Positions 27,101 to 34,382 of a stretch of 64,000 bases of DNA are shown piece by piece (within the stretch, counting starts at the first letter, position 1; every line of letters starts with the position of its first letter). This DNA comes from Dictyobacter alpinus (GTDB lineage Bacteria > Chloroflexota > Ktedonobacteria > Ktedonobacterales > Ktedonobacteraceae), in assembly GCF_003967575.1 (NCBI RefSeq), contig NZ_BIFT01000002.1, positions 1,116,001-1,180,000 on the forward strand, given 5' to 3'. The notes beneath the pieces are model-generated. The model was not told where the DNA came from and did no database searches. It saw only the letters and a list, made by a program, of their open reading frames with translations. The translations under genes and the position numbers were made by a program.

Positions 27101-29182
27101 TTTAATGAGGCCAATCAGGCACAAGTATTGCTGGCCCTGGCACCACAGTTACATGATGAGCTCTTATCCTCAGCCCTGGCCATCATCCGTAATATGCAAG
27201 AACCAGAAAAACGCGCACAGGTACTGGAAGCGCTGGTCGCCACACTGCCAGAAGCACAGCAAGCCACAAGAATACAGGAAATATTACAGGTACTCCAACT
27301 CATCAAGGATGCGGCGCCACGCATTCAGTTCATTCAAGCCTGTACACCTTTCTTGCATGAAAAGCTGTCACCTGAATTAGCACACATCATGCTAGATGCC
27401 AGCCTAACAATGCATGAGGAGAAAAACCAGGCACTTATCCTGCGCACCTTTGTACCATACATATCCTCAACAAATGATCAAAAGGTACTGGACATCGTGG
27501 TAGGCATGCAGAACGAAGGCGCGCAAACCCTGATCTTAGAAAAAATGGCACCATATGTATCACAAGAACATTTTGTCGCTTTTCTCAACGCAACCCACAA
27601 ATTACAAAATCCACGCTGGCGTACCCAGATCCTGGTCAATAGAAGCAAAGTATCATCACAAACAGAAATTGCACGCTTATTAGAAATAGCGTTAGCCACA
27701 CAGGATATTGAATGGCGCATCAACCTGCTGGAGATGCTTATCCCCCGCATCCCTACAGCATCCCTTACCCGCGCCTGGGAAGCGGTCCTCGCCCTTTCCA
27801 ATCAGGGGAGACAGACACAACTTTTCCGCCTGTTAATACCACGCATGCAGGATGATTTTTTCCCTTCACTCTGGTCCGCTATTTTAACGAACGCCGAAGA
27901 AAATCCGTCCACCTTGCTCTTACGAACCATAGCACCGCATCTATCCGCGACACTGTTTGTGCGTATCTGGGAGAGGGCGCAGATACTAGACAATTCTGAA
28001 ATAAGGACGGAAATATTAACAATCCTCGCGCCTTATGTACCAGAAAGCTATTTTAAGCCAGTCTGGGACATGCTACCCGAACTTTTCCACGCCTATTCTT
28101 ACTGGAGCATGTTAGCGCGCCTGGCGGATCGCGTTCCTGAAGCAGAACTCTATGCGTTTTTCACAGCCATCGAAACGATCCCACAAGAAAATATGCTGCT
28201 CAATATTTTAGAAAGACTACTTCCACATGCTCTTGATATACTGCTTCCATATCTCTCAGAGGATTTTTTCGCGTCAATCCAGCGTTATTTATATAAGCTA
28301 TCTTCAAAAAGCCTGCAAACACGTTTACTGCTAACATTGATACCTCACCTTTCCCAAAGCATGCTAGATAATGTCTGGACTGAACTACGTCAGATCAAGA
28401 GCACGGTTGAATGGATGCAGGTAATCAAGGCGTTCTTACCTTACGCAACAGAGGAACAGCTCAAAGAGATACAATATGATGCAATGCGCTTAGACTCTGC
28501 CGAACAACAACTTGAGATCATTGAAGTGCTGGTCAGCTATCTTACTGTAGAGGAATGTATGGCAATGTTGCAGATTGTTGTCAATTCCCAATCGATCCAA
28601 CAATATGTTGAGGGATTTATCGGGGATCGATGGGAAAAACAGTTACGGCTCCGTTCCATCACAGTACTGACAACCCACCTTTCAGATGAGCAGCGAGGCG
28701 TGGTAACAGCTGAGATTCTAGATCTGTTAGATCGCCTGAGCAATGAAGATGAGCAGGGATGGAACCTGACATATCTGGCGCCAAACCTACCAGAGGATCT
28801 TTATGACCAGATGTTACAGGCAATCTGGTCGTTACACAGTACGCAGCAACAAGATCAAGTCCTTGCGGCACTCCAGGCGGATCTCTCTCCGGCTGGCTGG
28901 TTACGTCTACTCGAGTTAGTTGTCCGACATATGCACGAAACAGATGATCCCCATGTTGTTATACAATTACTTAAACAAGCTCCTGCATGGGTCGAGCAAT
29001 CGAACGCCAGCATCCTTTATCCTATTCTGGGCGAGATACTCCATCTACTGGCACGCACGGCTCGTCGGGAAGCACTCATTGAACTAACGACACTCATCCC
29101 CGCCATCCATCACCTGGGGGGAGATAAGACGGTACTCAATGTTGCAGGTTCAGTATTAGAGGTTGGTCTCTGGTGGCCATAA
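24161..29182 (+). CDS. giant STAND-type NTPase with long helical repeat array
   Basis: A 1673-residue cytoplasmic protein. Residues about 50-330 form a NACHT/AAA-like NTPase: FGGRTKDVASLDRWL entry, Walker A LLAAPAGRGKSALLLRW (Lys80), Walker B RLLLVLDGVDEAADW (Asp166, Asp169, Glu170), sensor RIVVSARSL. Residues about 330-560 are helical. From about 565 to 1650 there are some thirty helix-turn-helix repeats of 32-36 residues with the pattern (D/E)-x-L-L-x3-L-x4-I-x-(D/E)-x2-R-x3-L-x2-L-x-P-x-L-(P/S). Before the NTPase are only about 50 residues, too few for an effector domain. STAND proteins sense a ligand through the repeats and assemble on ATP binding; in bacteria many act in phage defence or signalling. 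AAGGA precedes the chosen ATG by seven bases. Confidence 0.8.
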   Translation: MQDGKSNTNYLINTFTQGLRDLPMDVVTRVKNFLLEYLGHPQQPVPFGGRTKDVASLDRWLEDPRAEPYLLLAAPAGRGKSALLLRWCQQLFARQQLAIAYFPVSIRFRTNLAGVTFPALVALLASLHGEHIPADPNISEEVWRSLLAAYLMRPLPAGRRLLLVLDGVDEAADWSAGAQLFPSNPPPGLRIVVSARSLANDQDTRAWLARLGWGEQGLARTLELMPLDRPGIANVLAQMGFPLDLLSERIDMISELYRLSEGDPLLVRLYVDDLWKRGEQTSQFTTTDLHSIQPGLSGYFELWWKDQRQLWQDEAPQREATMQTMLNLLASALGPLSKRDLVSLTAQQENFREAEIEPHLAPLARFVTGDGVHQGYVFSHPRLGSYFYEERLNTAERQAIEQRFLNWGEQTLAALNTETLAPQAASPYIIQYYGAHLDRAQASTETLLSLVSNGWRRAWETLDRAQSGFLSDVERARQAAELEDKEAASSSEPLPYLGDEIRGLLCQVSVNSMTNSISPRLMLEAVKTGVWTPAQGLACIRLLHDLAARALELVGLASYVQEPLRTDILHEALDTAMEIKDDYLRFDALLALAYGLPEDLLLQILDVIQGFEDEADRAGMLAEIAPFCAAYPRLLVHLLEMAEAIEEQEYRGLAYEGLAAYLPASLQARLLADIQALQEERYRIQALLAFIPHLPEEALQTISQHASSIEDGLSQMRLLTELVIYLPDRLKTEYLQETLSLEKNIEDLDYRIEMLLKLAPFLSTDKLQYALDEINYHWDERVRANALAALMPHMPDDLLSPFLQAVLKLKSEEARTNVLLPLLPRLSTEALAAVLDAATITWDEGYRATLLAQFGPIIPESLLPQLLEVIWTIKDPGYRVWLLAELEEPLQDKLVTSQFNMSASFQVMPNLEKRLQTLLAIAPRLSDTALARLFEFMLAEIFNIAWQSRSEEEQTHILTKLGGRLPLERIATALETVQAFFNEANQAQVLLALAPQLHDELLSSALAIIRNMQEPEKRAQVLEALVATLPEAQQATRIQEILQVLQLIKDAAPRIQFIQACTPFLHEKLSPELAHIMLDASLTMHEEKNQALILRTFVPYISSTNDQKVLDIVVGMQNEGAQTLILEKMAPYVSQEHFVAFLNATHKLQNPRWRTQILVNRSKVSSQTEIARLLEIALATQDIEWRINLLEMLIPRIPTASLTRAWEAVLALSNQGRQTQLFRLLIPRMQDDFFPSLWSAILTNAEENPSTLLLRTIAPHLSATLFVRIWERAQILDNSEIRTEILTILAPYVPESYFKPVWDMLPELFHAYSYWSMLARLADRVPEAELYAFFTAIETIPQENMLLNILERLLPHALDILLPYLSEDFFASIQRYLYKLSSKSLQTRLLLTLIPHLSQSMLDNVWTELRQIKSTVEWMQVIKAFLPYATEEQLKEIQYDAMRLDSAEQQLEIIEVLVSYLTVEECMAMLQIVVNSQSIQQYVEGFIGDRWEKQLRLRSITVLTTHLSDEQRGVVTAEILDLLDRLSNEDEQGWNLTYLAPNLPEDLYDQMLQAIWSLHSTQQQDQVLAALQADLSPAGWLRLLELVVRHMHETDDPHVVIQLLKQAPAWVEQSNASILYPILGEILHLLARTARREALIELTTLIPAIHHLGGDKTVLNVAGSVLEVGLWWP

Positions 29183-29246
29183 TATGATAAAAAAGTATCT
29201 CCTTTAGCAGGCTAAACCGTGCCATAATAAGATATAACGTATGTAG

Positions 29247-29269
29247 AGGGCGATAAGAGTCGCCCTTTT
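29247..29269 (+). terminator. intrinsic terminator of the STAND gene
   Basis: AGGGCGA/TCGCCCT stem with a 6-base loop followed by TTTTC, 65 bp past the stop. Confidence 0.8.
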
Positions 29270-29298
29270 CATGTTACCTTAAAAGGATTATTGCTTCT

Positions 29299-30387
29299 AT
29301 GCTTATCAATAAATCGGATACGAAAGGTCGTATATTAACGATTGAACATCCTACCGAAAGTGTCCCGGCTGTCATGGTTTTCTCTGGTAATGCAGGACAA
29401 CTCCTGCGGGGAGATATTCCAACTATTAATATCCTTAAAGCAATGAGACAACGGGCCCATCGCAATGGTGTCGCATTTACCATGCATCTTCAAGAGGCTG
29501 GCGCGATTGGTAAATCCAGTGTTGGCATGACCAGACTGCTTGAGGATGTCTTTGGTGATGAGATTACCATTTTCCGCTATGGTCATGAAGAGACCAATGG
29601 TCAGATACGCGCCGGGCTGGATCAATATCTGGTCTCCTCCAAACATCTATCGGTACGAGCACGCAGTACGGTTCATCTTCCAATGGTTGAGCGCAAGATG
29701 ATGCGGCGCAATCAACGTGTCGCAGTTAATACCAGCTTTGATTTTATCTTACCGAATCATGAGCAAGGCTACCTGGAAACGACTGGCTTTCACTATGATC
29801 TGGGCTTAACCTCAACCAGCACTCGTATCAGCCGTCTACAAGCCAGAGAAACAAAGCGCGGCGTAGATAAATTGATTCAACAAGATATAGGTCTGCCCGC
29901 TGATCTGCCTGCTGATGCGACCATTCAACGCCCGATGACTGGCTTAAAAGGTTTAATTACCTTTAGCGGCGATGGTAATACGCGCGGTCTGGTCGGGACT
30001 CGCTGGCAGATTGATCGCGTTGAGGCACTCAAAAGAGGATTGGGAGATCAGGTACAGGAAGCGACTGCCGAGATCAATGTCACGGCCAATCTACCACATA
30101 GTATTCAGCAAGAATTTCTAGAAAAAGAAACATCCATGATGAAACTGGCGGGCCATGTGGTAAACTCTGCCATCGATGCCATTGATGTCACCACCGGCAG
30201 CAAATGGGGCGAACGAAAACTGGATCATCAATTTTTTCGGGACTTCACGATGATGCCTGATGGCCAACTTGCACCATTAAATAAATTCGATATCATTGAG
30301 AACAATGTTTTCTATAATTTTGCCAATGCCGACCACTACTTCATCAGTACCTTGTTTGGTTATCACATGGACGATAAACCAGAGTAG
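29299..30387 (+). CDS. protein of unknown family beside STAND gene
   Basis: A 362-residue soluble protein; I do not recognise its family. It has no signal peptide or membrane helix. The N-terminal part (PAVMVFSGNAGQLLRGDIPT, then MRQRAHRNGVAFTMHLQEAGAI) suggests an alpha/beta core with a Gly-rich loop; the middle has a basic stretch (MVERKMMRRNQRV) and the segment GLITFSGDGNTRGLVGTRWQ. The C-terminus contains DHQFFRDFTMMPDG and NFANADHYFIS. Its start lies 30 bp beyond the terminator of the STAND gene, so it can be read through or separately; AAAAGGA is 11 bases before the ATG. A role as partner of the STAND protein is only an inference from position. Confidence 0.65.
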   Translation: MLINKSDTKGRILTIEHPTESVPAVMVFSGNAGQLLRGDIPTINILKAMRQRAHRNGVAFTMHLQEAGAIGKSSVGMTRLLEDVFGDEITIFRYGHEETNGQIRAGLDQYLVSSKHLSVRARSTVHLPMVERKMMRRNQRVAVNTSFDFILPNHEQGYLETTGFHYDLGLTSTSTRISRLQARETKRGVDKLIQQDIGLPADLPADATIQRPMTGLKGLITFSGDGNTRGLVGTRWQIDRVEALKRGLGDQVQEATAEINVTANLPHSIQQEFLEKETSMMKLAGHVVNSAIDAIDVTTGSKWGERKLDHQFFRDFTMMPDGQLAPLNKFDIIENNVFYNFANADHYFISTLFGYHMDDKPE

Positions 30388-30467
30388 GTGAAACCTTTTT
30401 TTGTTTCGCTCGTGCCTTACATAAGATCTTAATACTGATCCTGTAAAATGTAGAAAGGAAATGAAAA

Positions 30468-31250
30468 ATGGATCTTAACGGCAAAGTAGCACTGGTAACA
30501 GGTGCAGGCTCGGGGATAGGTAAAGCAACAGCAGTCTTGTTGGCTCAACAAGGGGCCAATGTTACGCTGATCAGTCATACAGCGGAAGAAATTGAAGCCA
30601 CGGCCGCCGAGATACGCCAATATGGCAAAGAAGGGCTGCCAATCACAGCTGATATTGCTCAGGAAGATCAGCTACAAAAAGCCATCCAACAGACGATCGA
30701 TCGCTGGGGGCGGCTGGATATTGTGTTCGCCAATGCCGGTATCAACGGCGTCTGGGCACCAATCGAAGAACTCACTGAGGCCGATTGGTCAAAAACCATC
30801 AATACTAATCTCACCGGCACATTCCTGACGATCAAACATAGCGTCCCACATTTAAAGAAGCAGGGTGGCGCTATCGTAATCACCGCATCCGTAAATGGAA
30901 CGCGTGTATTCAGCAATACTGGCGCCACCGCCTATTCAGTCACCAAAGCCGGTCAGGTCGCCATGACAAAGATGCTAGCAGTAGAACTGGCACCACACAA
31001 TATTCGCGTCAACGTCATATGTCCTGGCGCCACTGATACAGAAATCAACGACAATACACAGCAGCGAGATTTGGACCGTATCAAGTTTCCCGTTGACTAT
31101 CCAAAAGGCCGTATTCCACTGGGTGAAGGGAAAGCGGCAACATCGGAACAAGTCGGACAACTTGCGCTTTTCCTGTTTTCAGATGCTTCCAGCCATATTA
31201 CTGGCACTGAAATCTGGATCGACGGAGCCTCCTCACTCATCACAGGCTAA
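30468..31250 (+). CDS. SDR-family oxidoreductase
   Basis: A 260-residue classical short-chain dehydrogenase/reductase using NAD(P)H. Evidence: the cofactor loop VALVTGAGSGIGKATA, the NAG motif (VFANAGINGVW), the catalytic Ser in IVITASVNG and the Tyr-x3-Lys pair in TAYSVTKAGQVAMTK, then RVNVICPGATDTEI and the end TGTEIWIDGASSLI. Substrate is unknown; the family acts on alcohols, ketones and sugars. GAAAGGAAATGAAAA precedes the ATG. It is not obviously in an operon with the unknown gene 80 bp upstream. Confidence 0.93.
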   Translation: MDLNGKVALVTGAGSGIGKATAVLLAQQGANVTLISHTAEEIEATAAEIRQYGKEGLPITADIAQEDQLQKAIQQTIDRWGRLDIVFANAGINGVWAPIEELTEADWSKTINTNLTGTFLTIKHSVPHLKKQGGAIVITASVNGTRVFSNTGATAYSVTKAGQVAMTKMLAVELAPHNIRVNVICPGATDTEINDNTQQRDLDRIKFPVDYPKGRIPLGEGKAATSEQVGQLALFLFSDASSHITGTEIWIDGASSLITG

Positions 31251-31261
31251 TCCCCAACCAG

Positions 31262-31290
31262 GCGATCCGGACATAGTATTTCCGGATCGC
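31262..31290 (+). terminator. hairpin after the SDR gene
   Basis: Perfect GCGATCCGG/CCGGATCGC stem with an 11-base loop 12 bp past the stop, without a clear T-run. Confidence 0.4.
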
Positions 31291-31423
31291 TCCGGCAACA
31301 TCTCCCCACCATTACCTCTCTTATCCTCAAACCAGCATAAAAACTATTTCCTCGGCTTGCCCTTTTGTAATAAACTAAGAGAACTGGAATATAAAATAAG
31401 TTATGCAGCATAAGGAAACTAGT

Positions 31424-31786
31424 ATGTCTCAGACCGAAGACAATGACGATATTGAGAAAATATATGATCAACTCATGGCGCTTAATCGTGAAACCTTTGC
31501 CAAAGGTCACTTCGAAGCTTCATACCATGCACTGGTCTCTGCATTTTATATCGCCAGTTCCTTGCAAGCAGACAAACTCCTCAGCTTGATCGCGCAACGT
31601 GCGCAGGAGCAACTCTGGTGGTTTGACCATTATGCAGAGGAACATCCTTTTTCGTCAGCTTCAGCCACCAAACATGAGCGCGAAAACCTGTATACAAACC
31701 TGGCAGAACAAGCCCAGACACAACGTAGGAAGGCCGAATGGGATCGCAAATATCGCAAACCTTCTGCCCCACTTGAAGAACAATAG
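31424..31786 (+). CDS. small helical hypothetical protein
   Basis: A 120-residue soluble, mostly helical and charged protein (DIEKIYDQLMALNRETFAKG, then HFEASYHALVSAFYIASSLQ). The helix pair G-H-F-E-A-S-Y-H-A-L-x-S-A recalls a single TPR-like hairpin. No family was recognised. AAGGAAACTAGT directly precedes the ATG at 31424, better than the ATG at 31403. It lies alone between two SDR genes pointing in different directions. Confidence 0.6.
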   Translation: MSQTEDNDDIEKIYDQLMALNRETFAKGHFEASYHALVSAFYIASSLQADKLLSLIAQRAQEQLWWFDHYAEEHPFSSASATKHERENLYTNLAEQAQTQRRKAEWDRKYRKPSAPLEEQ

Positions 31787-31907
31787 TGAAACAGGCCAAA
31801 TTAAGAGCATGGAGACAAAACAGGAGCCATCGAGACTCTACGCCCCATCTACATTGAGCTCTTCCTGACGTAGAGTACCGTACCTATCTGCAACGATCCT
31901 GGACACC

Positions 31908-32672
31908 TTAGAAGTAATTAGAGGATATGCCTCCGTCGATCGTCATCCAGGTGCCAGTTGTCCAGGAGGACTCGTCTGAGGCCAGGTATAAGGCAAAATA
32001 AATGATATCATTGATCAATCCAAAACGACCAAGTGGGATACGCTGAAGACGACGATTGCGCTCTTCCTCACTGGTCCAAAGATGATCAAGCAAACCAGTA
32101 TTAATCGGTCCGGGACAGATGGCATTACAACGAATGCCCATGGGACCATACTGGACCGCCAGGGATTTTGTTAAGGCCAGTAATCCGCTCTTAGAGACGC
32201 CATAGGCCTCTTGAGGCACCGTAGAGCCGAGAAAAACAACCATTGAAGAGATGTTAATGATTGATCCACCTTTTTGCTGCTGCATATAAGGTAACGTATA
32301 TTTACAACAGAGGAAAGTACTTTTCAGATTCACATCCATAATATGATCCCAGGTCTCTTCACTGGTCTCAATCACGCTGGTATCCGCGGCTGGCATAATA
32401 CCCGCATTATTATAGAGGATATCGATCGCGCCAAAAGTACTGACGCCTGTCTCTACCAGATGCTGGACATCTGCCGCCCTGGCAACGTTGGCGGGTACAA
32501 AGAGTGCCTTACCACCTGCGGCTTGAATACTTTGAGCCGTCTCAACTCCTTCTTGTTCTGCAATATCTGTCAGAATAATGCTGGCCCCTTCACGGGCGAA
32601 TAGTTCTGCCGCTGCTCGCCCCATGCCACGAGCAGATCCGGTAATTAAAGCTACTTTGTTCTCCAGGCGCAT
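31908..32672 (-). CDS. SDR-family oxidoreductase (glucose dehydrogenase-like)
   Basis: A 254-residue short-chain dehydrogenase. It has VALITGSARGMGRAAAELF (cofactor loop), D at the end of strand 2 (IILTDIAE, favouring NAD), LYNNAGIMP, catalytic Ser in SIINISSMVVF, Tyr-x3-Lys in YGVSKSGLLALTK, and the end WTTGTWMTIDGGISSNYF. The ATG at 32672 follows AAGGGAG by seven bases; the 13 codons before it in the frame are discarded. Not an evident operon; paralogous to the SDR at 30468. Confidence 0.92.
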   Translation of the reverse strand: MRLENKVALITGSARGMGRAAAELFAREGASIILTDIAEQEGVETAQSIQAAGGKALFVPANVARAADVQHLVETGVSTFGAIDILYNNAGIMPAADTSVIETSEETWDHIMDVNLKSTFLCCKYTLPYMQQQKGGSIINISSMVVFLGSTVPQEAYGVSKSGLLALTKSLAVQYGPMGIRCNAICPGPINTGLLDHLWTSEEERNRRLQRIPLGRFGLINDIIYFALYLASDESSWTTGTWMTIDGGISSNYF

Positions 32673-33001
32673 CACTTTGCTCCCTTCATAGAAAACAACA
32701 ATAAAATGCATTCTACTTAATTTTACGCAATAACAAAATAGTCAAACATACGAACACATTATATACGTAAGTTCTTTTAAAAATCTTTCCATACAGCACA
32801 TTTTCATTCCAACCTCCAGTACTGCAATCCTGGAATGTAAACTCATCAATATCTAAGGCCAAACTTAGCCTGATTAATATATGCTTAAAATTTTATTTCT
32901 CCCTGCTACTTACCAGAAATTCCATGGAAATGTTCCATATGAACATGATACGCTGAAAGCGAAGCCAATTGATTTAGTAGGGAGAAATAGGGAAAGTCAT
33001 T
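32673..33001. other. divergent promoter region SDR / sigma factor
   Basis: 329 bp, AT-rich, carrying both promoters. No repeat or structure recognised. Confidence 0.35.
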
Positions 33002-33637
33002 ATGTATACGCAACAACACGCAACTCACCACCAGAACACACACGTACAAGAGGCATTATTAGCACGACAAGCCATGAACGGCGATCAAAACGCCTTTGAG
33101 ATATTAGTACAACACTATACTCCTTTGCTTTTTCGCTTTATCTCCAGGTTTATCAATAATCCAGATCTGGCTGGCGATATATTACAAGACGTATTTATAC
33201 GCTTCTACACCACATTACCAACGATTAATCTGGACAAACCATTAAAACCCTGGCTATTCAAAGTTGCACATAATTGTTGTATAGATGAGCTACGCACGAA
33301 ACGCGCTCGCACTACCTTCACATTTTCGCAGTGTACCCCGCTAGATGATGAGGAGAGCGAAGAAAGTATTTTTAGCATACCGGATACCGGTTTAAGTGCC
33401 GATCAGGTAGTTGAACAGAAGCAACTACAAGAAATCCTACAAAATGCAATCAACACCCTCTCACTCAAATCCCGGGCAGTGGTTATTTTGCGCTATACAT
33501 CAAATTTACGTTTTGCTGAAATTGGGCACATTCTCAACATACCGGAACCAACGGTCAAGACCTATTTCAATCGTGCTAAGGCACGTTTGCGCGAAGAGCT
33601 TATGAAAGAGGGCATTATTAACAGCCACGCATATTAA
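33002..33637 (+). CDS. ECF RNA polymerase sigma factor
   Basis: A 211-residue sigma-70 family factor with regions 2 and 4 only. Region 2 is ARQAMNGDQNAFEILVQHYT, then NPDLAGDILQDVFIRFYTTL with the -10 recognition helix and WLFKVAHNCCIDELRTKRAR. Region 4 is LQNAINTLSLKSRAVVILRY then FAEIGHILNIPEPTVKTYFN, which binds the -35 box. No anti-sigma factor (a membrane protein with an HxxxCxxC motif) is encoded next to it, so the mode of control is unclear. AGGGAAAG lies five bases before the ATG. Confidence 0.92.
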   Translation: MYTQQHATHHQNTHVQEALLARQAMNGDQNAFEILVQHYTPLLFRFISRFINNPDLAGDILQDVFIRFYTTLPTINLDKPLKPWLFKVAHNCCIDELRTKRARTTFTFSQCTPLDDEESEESIFSIPDTGLSADQVVEQKQLQEILQNAINTLSLKSRAVVILRYTSNLRFAEIGHILNIPEPTVKTYFNRAKARLREELMKEGIINSHAY

Positions 33638-33668
33638 GAACATTATCTACACATATTTCAGTACTAGC

Positions 33669-33732
33669 TCTTTTTCGTGTGTGAAATTGAGCGGTGGGTG
33701 CACCCACCGCTCAATTTCACACACGAAAAAGA
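33669..33732. repeat. 64-bp perfect palindrome after sigma gene
   Basis: Two perfect 32-base arms with no loop (centre GGGTG|CACCC), starting 32 bp past the sigma-factor stop. The T-run is at the 5' end of the left arm and the matching A-run at the end of the right arm, so it is not a standard terminator on the plus strand. Confidence 0.7.
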
Positions 33733-33867
33733 AGTGAGTGCGACAGGCACGAAAGGTCATGAGCGATCAGGCAATCTATCTTTGTTTACAGGGCAATGGA
33801 TGAGGCTCTTTTTGCTGTCTACAATCGTGTTATAAGGGTAGTACTAGTACAAGAGGAAGGATTTACC

Positions 33868-34128
33868 ATGAGCGAGCCACAGAAAAAAGCGAAAACTCAC
33901 CATATTTCGAAGCATGCGCAACAGGATCAACGTCGGCAGGAAATGGCCGATACAGATGATAAAGTGACCATGCCAGATACAGGTGATGAGGGTGACGCGG
34001 TCAGCCAGGATTCCCTGTATGATGCCAGTGGTGCCGCCACTGGTGGTGGTGTAGATCTCTCAACGCATCTGGACAAAAAGAGCCAGAAAGAGTTAAGCAA
34101 GCACATCCATCAAGGCACCAGTTCTTAG
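33868..34128 (+). CDS. small hydrophilic hypothetical protein
   Basis: An 86-residue, very hydrophilic protein rich in Lys, Gln, Asp and Ser (start MSEPQKKAKTHHISKHAQQD), probably disordered with a Gly-rich middle (ASGAATGGGVDLSTHL). No family recognised; the composition is like small stress or DNA-associated proteins. AGGAAGGATTTACC gives a strong start at 33868 and rules out the longer reading from 33796. A good terminator follows, so it is a single-gene unit. Confidence 0.65.
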   Translation: MSEPQKKAKTHHISKHAQQDQRRQEMADTDDKVTMPDTGDEGDAVSQDSLYDASGAATGGGVDLSTHLDKKSQKELSKHIHQGTSS

Positions 34129-34142
34129 TAGGGTAAACTATC

Positions 34143-34187
34143 AAGGGCGGATTAAAGAGAGTACTCGATCCGCCCTTTTATTTTGTC
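34143..34187 (+). terminator. intrinsic terminator
   Basis: AAGGGCGGAT/ATCCGCCCTT perfect stem with a 15-base loop, then TTATTTTG, just past the stop at 34128. Confidence 0.9.
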
Positions 34188-34382
34188 CAATTTTCGATCT
34201 CGCGCTATCATGAAACGGGAGTACCTTTTTTATCCGACAGTTTCGTGTACAGATTGTGAGTACTTCTGATACTGCACAGACCAGTAAAGAGTGCATCAGA
34301 ACACAATGGCTATAGCGAAATGTAAGGCAACTGTTTGTTTGTATTTCTTACAGTTGAGTGATACGAAAAGAGAGATTTTTTT

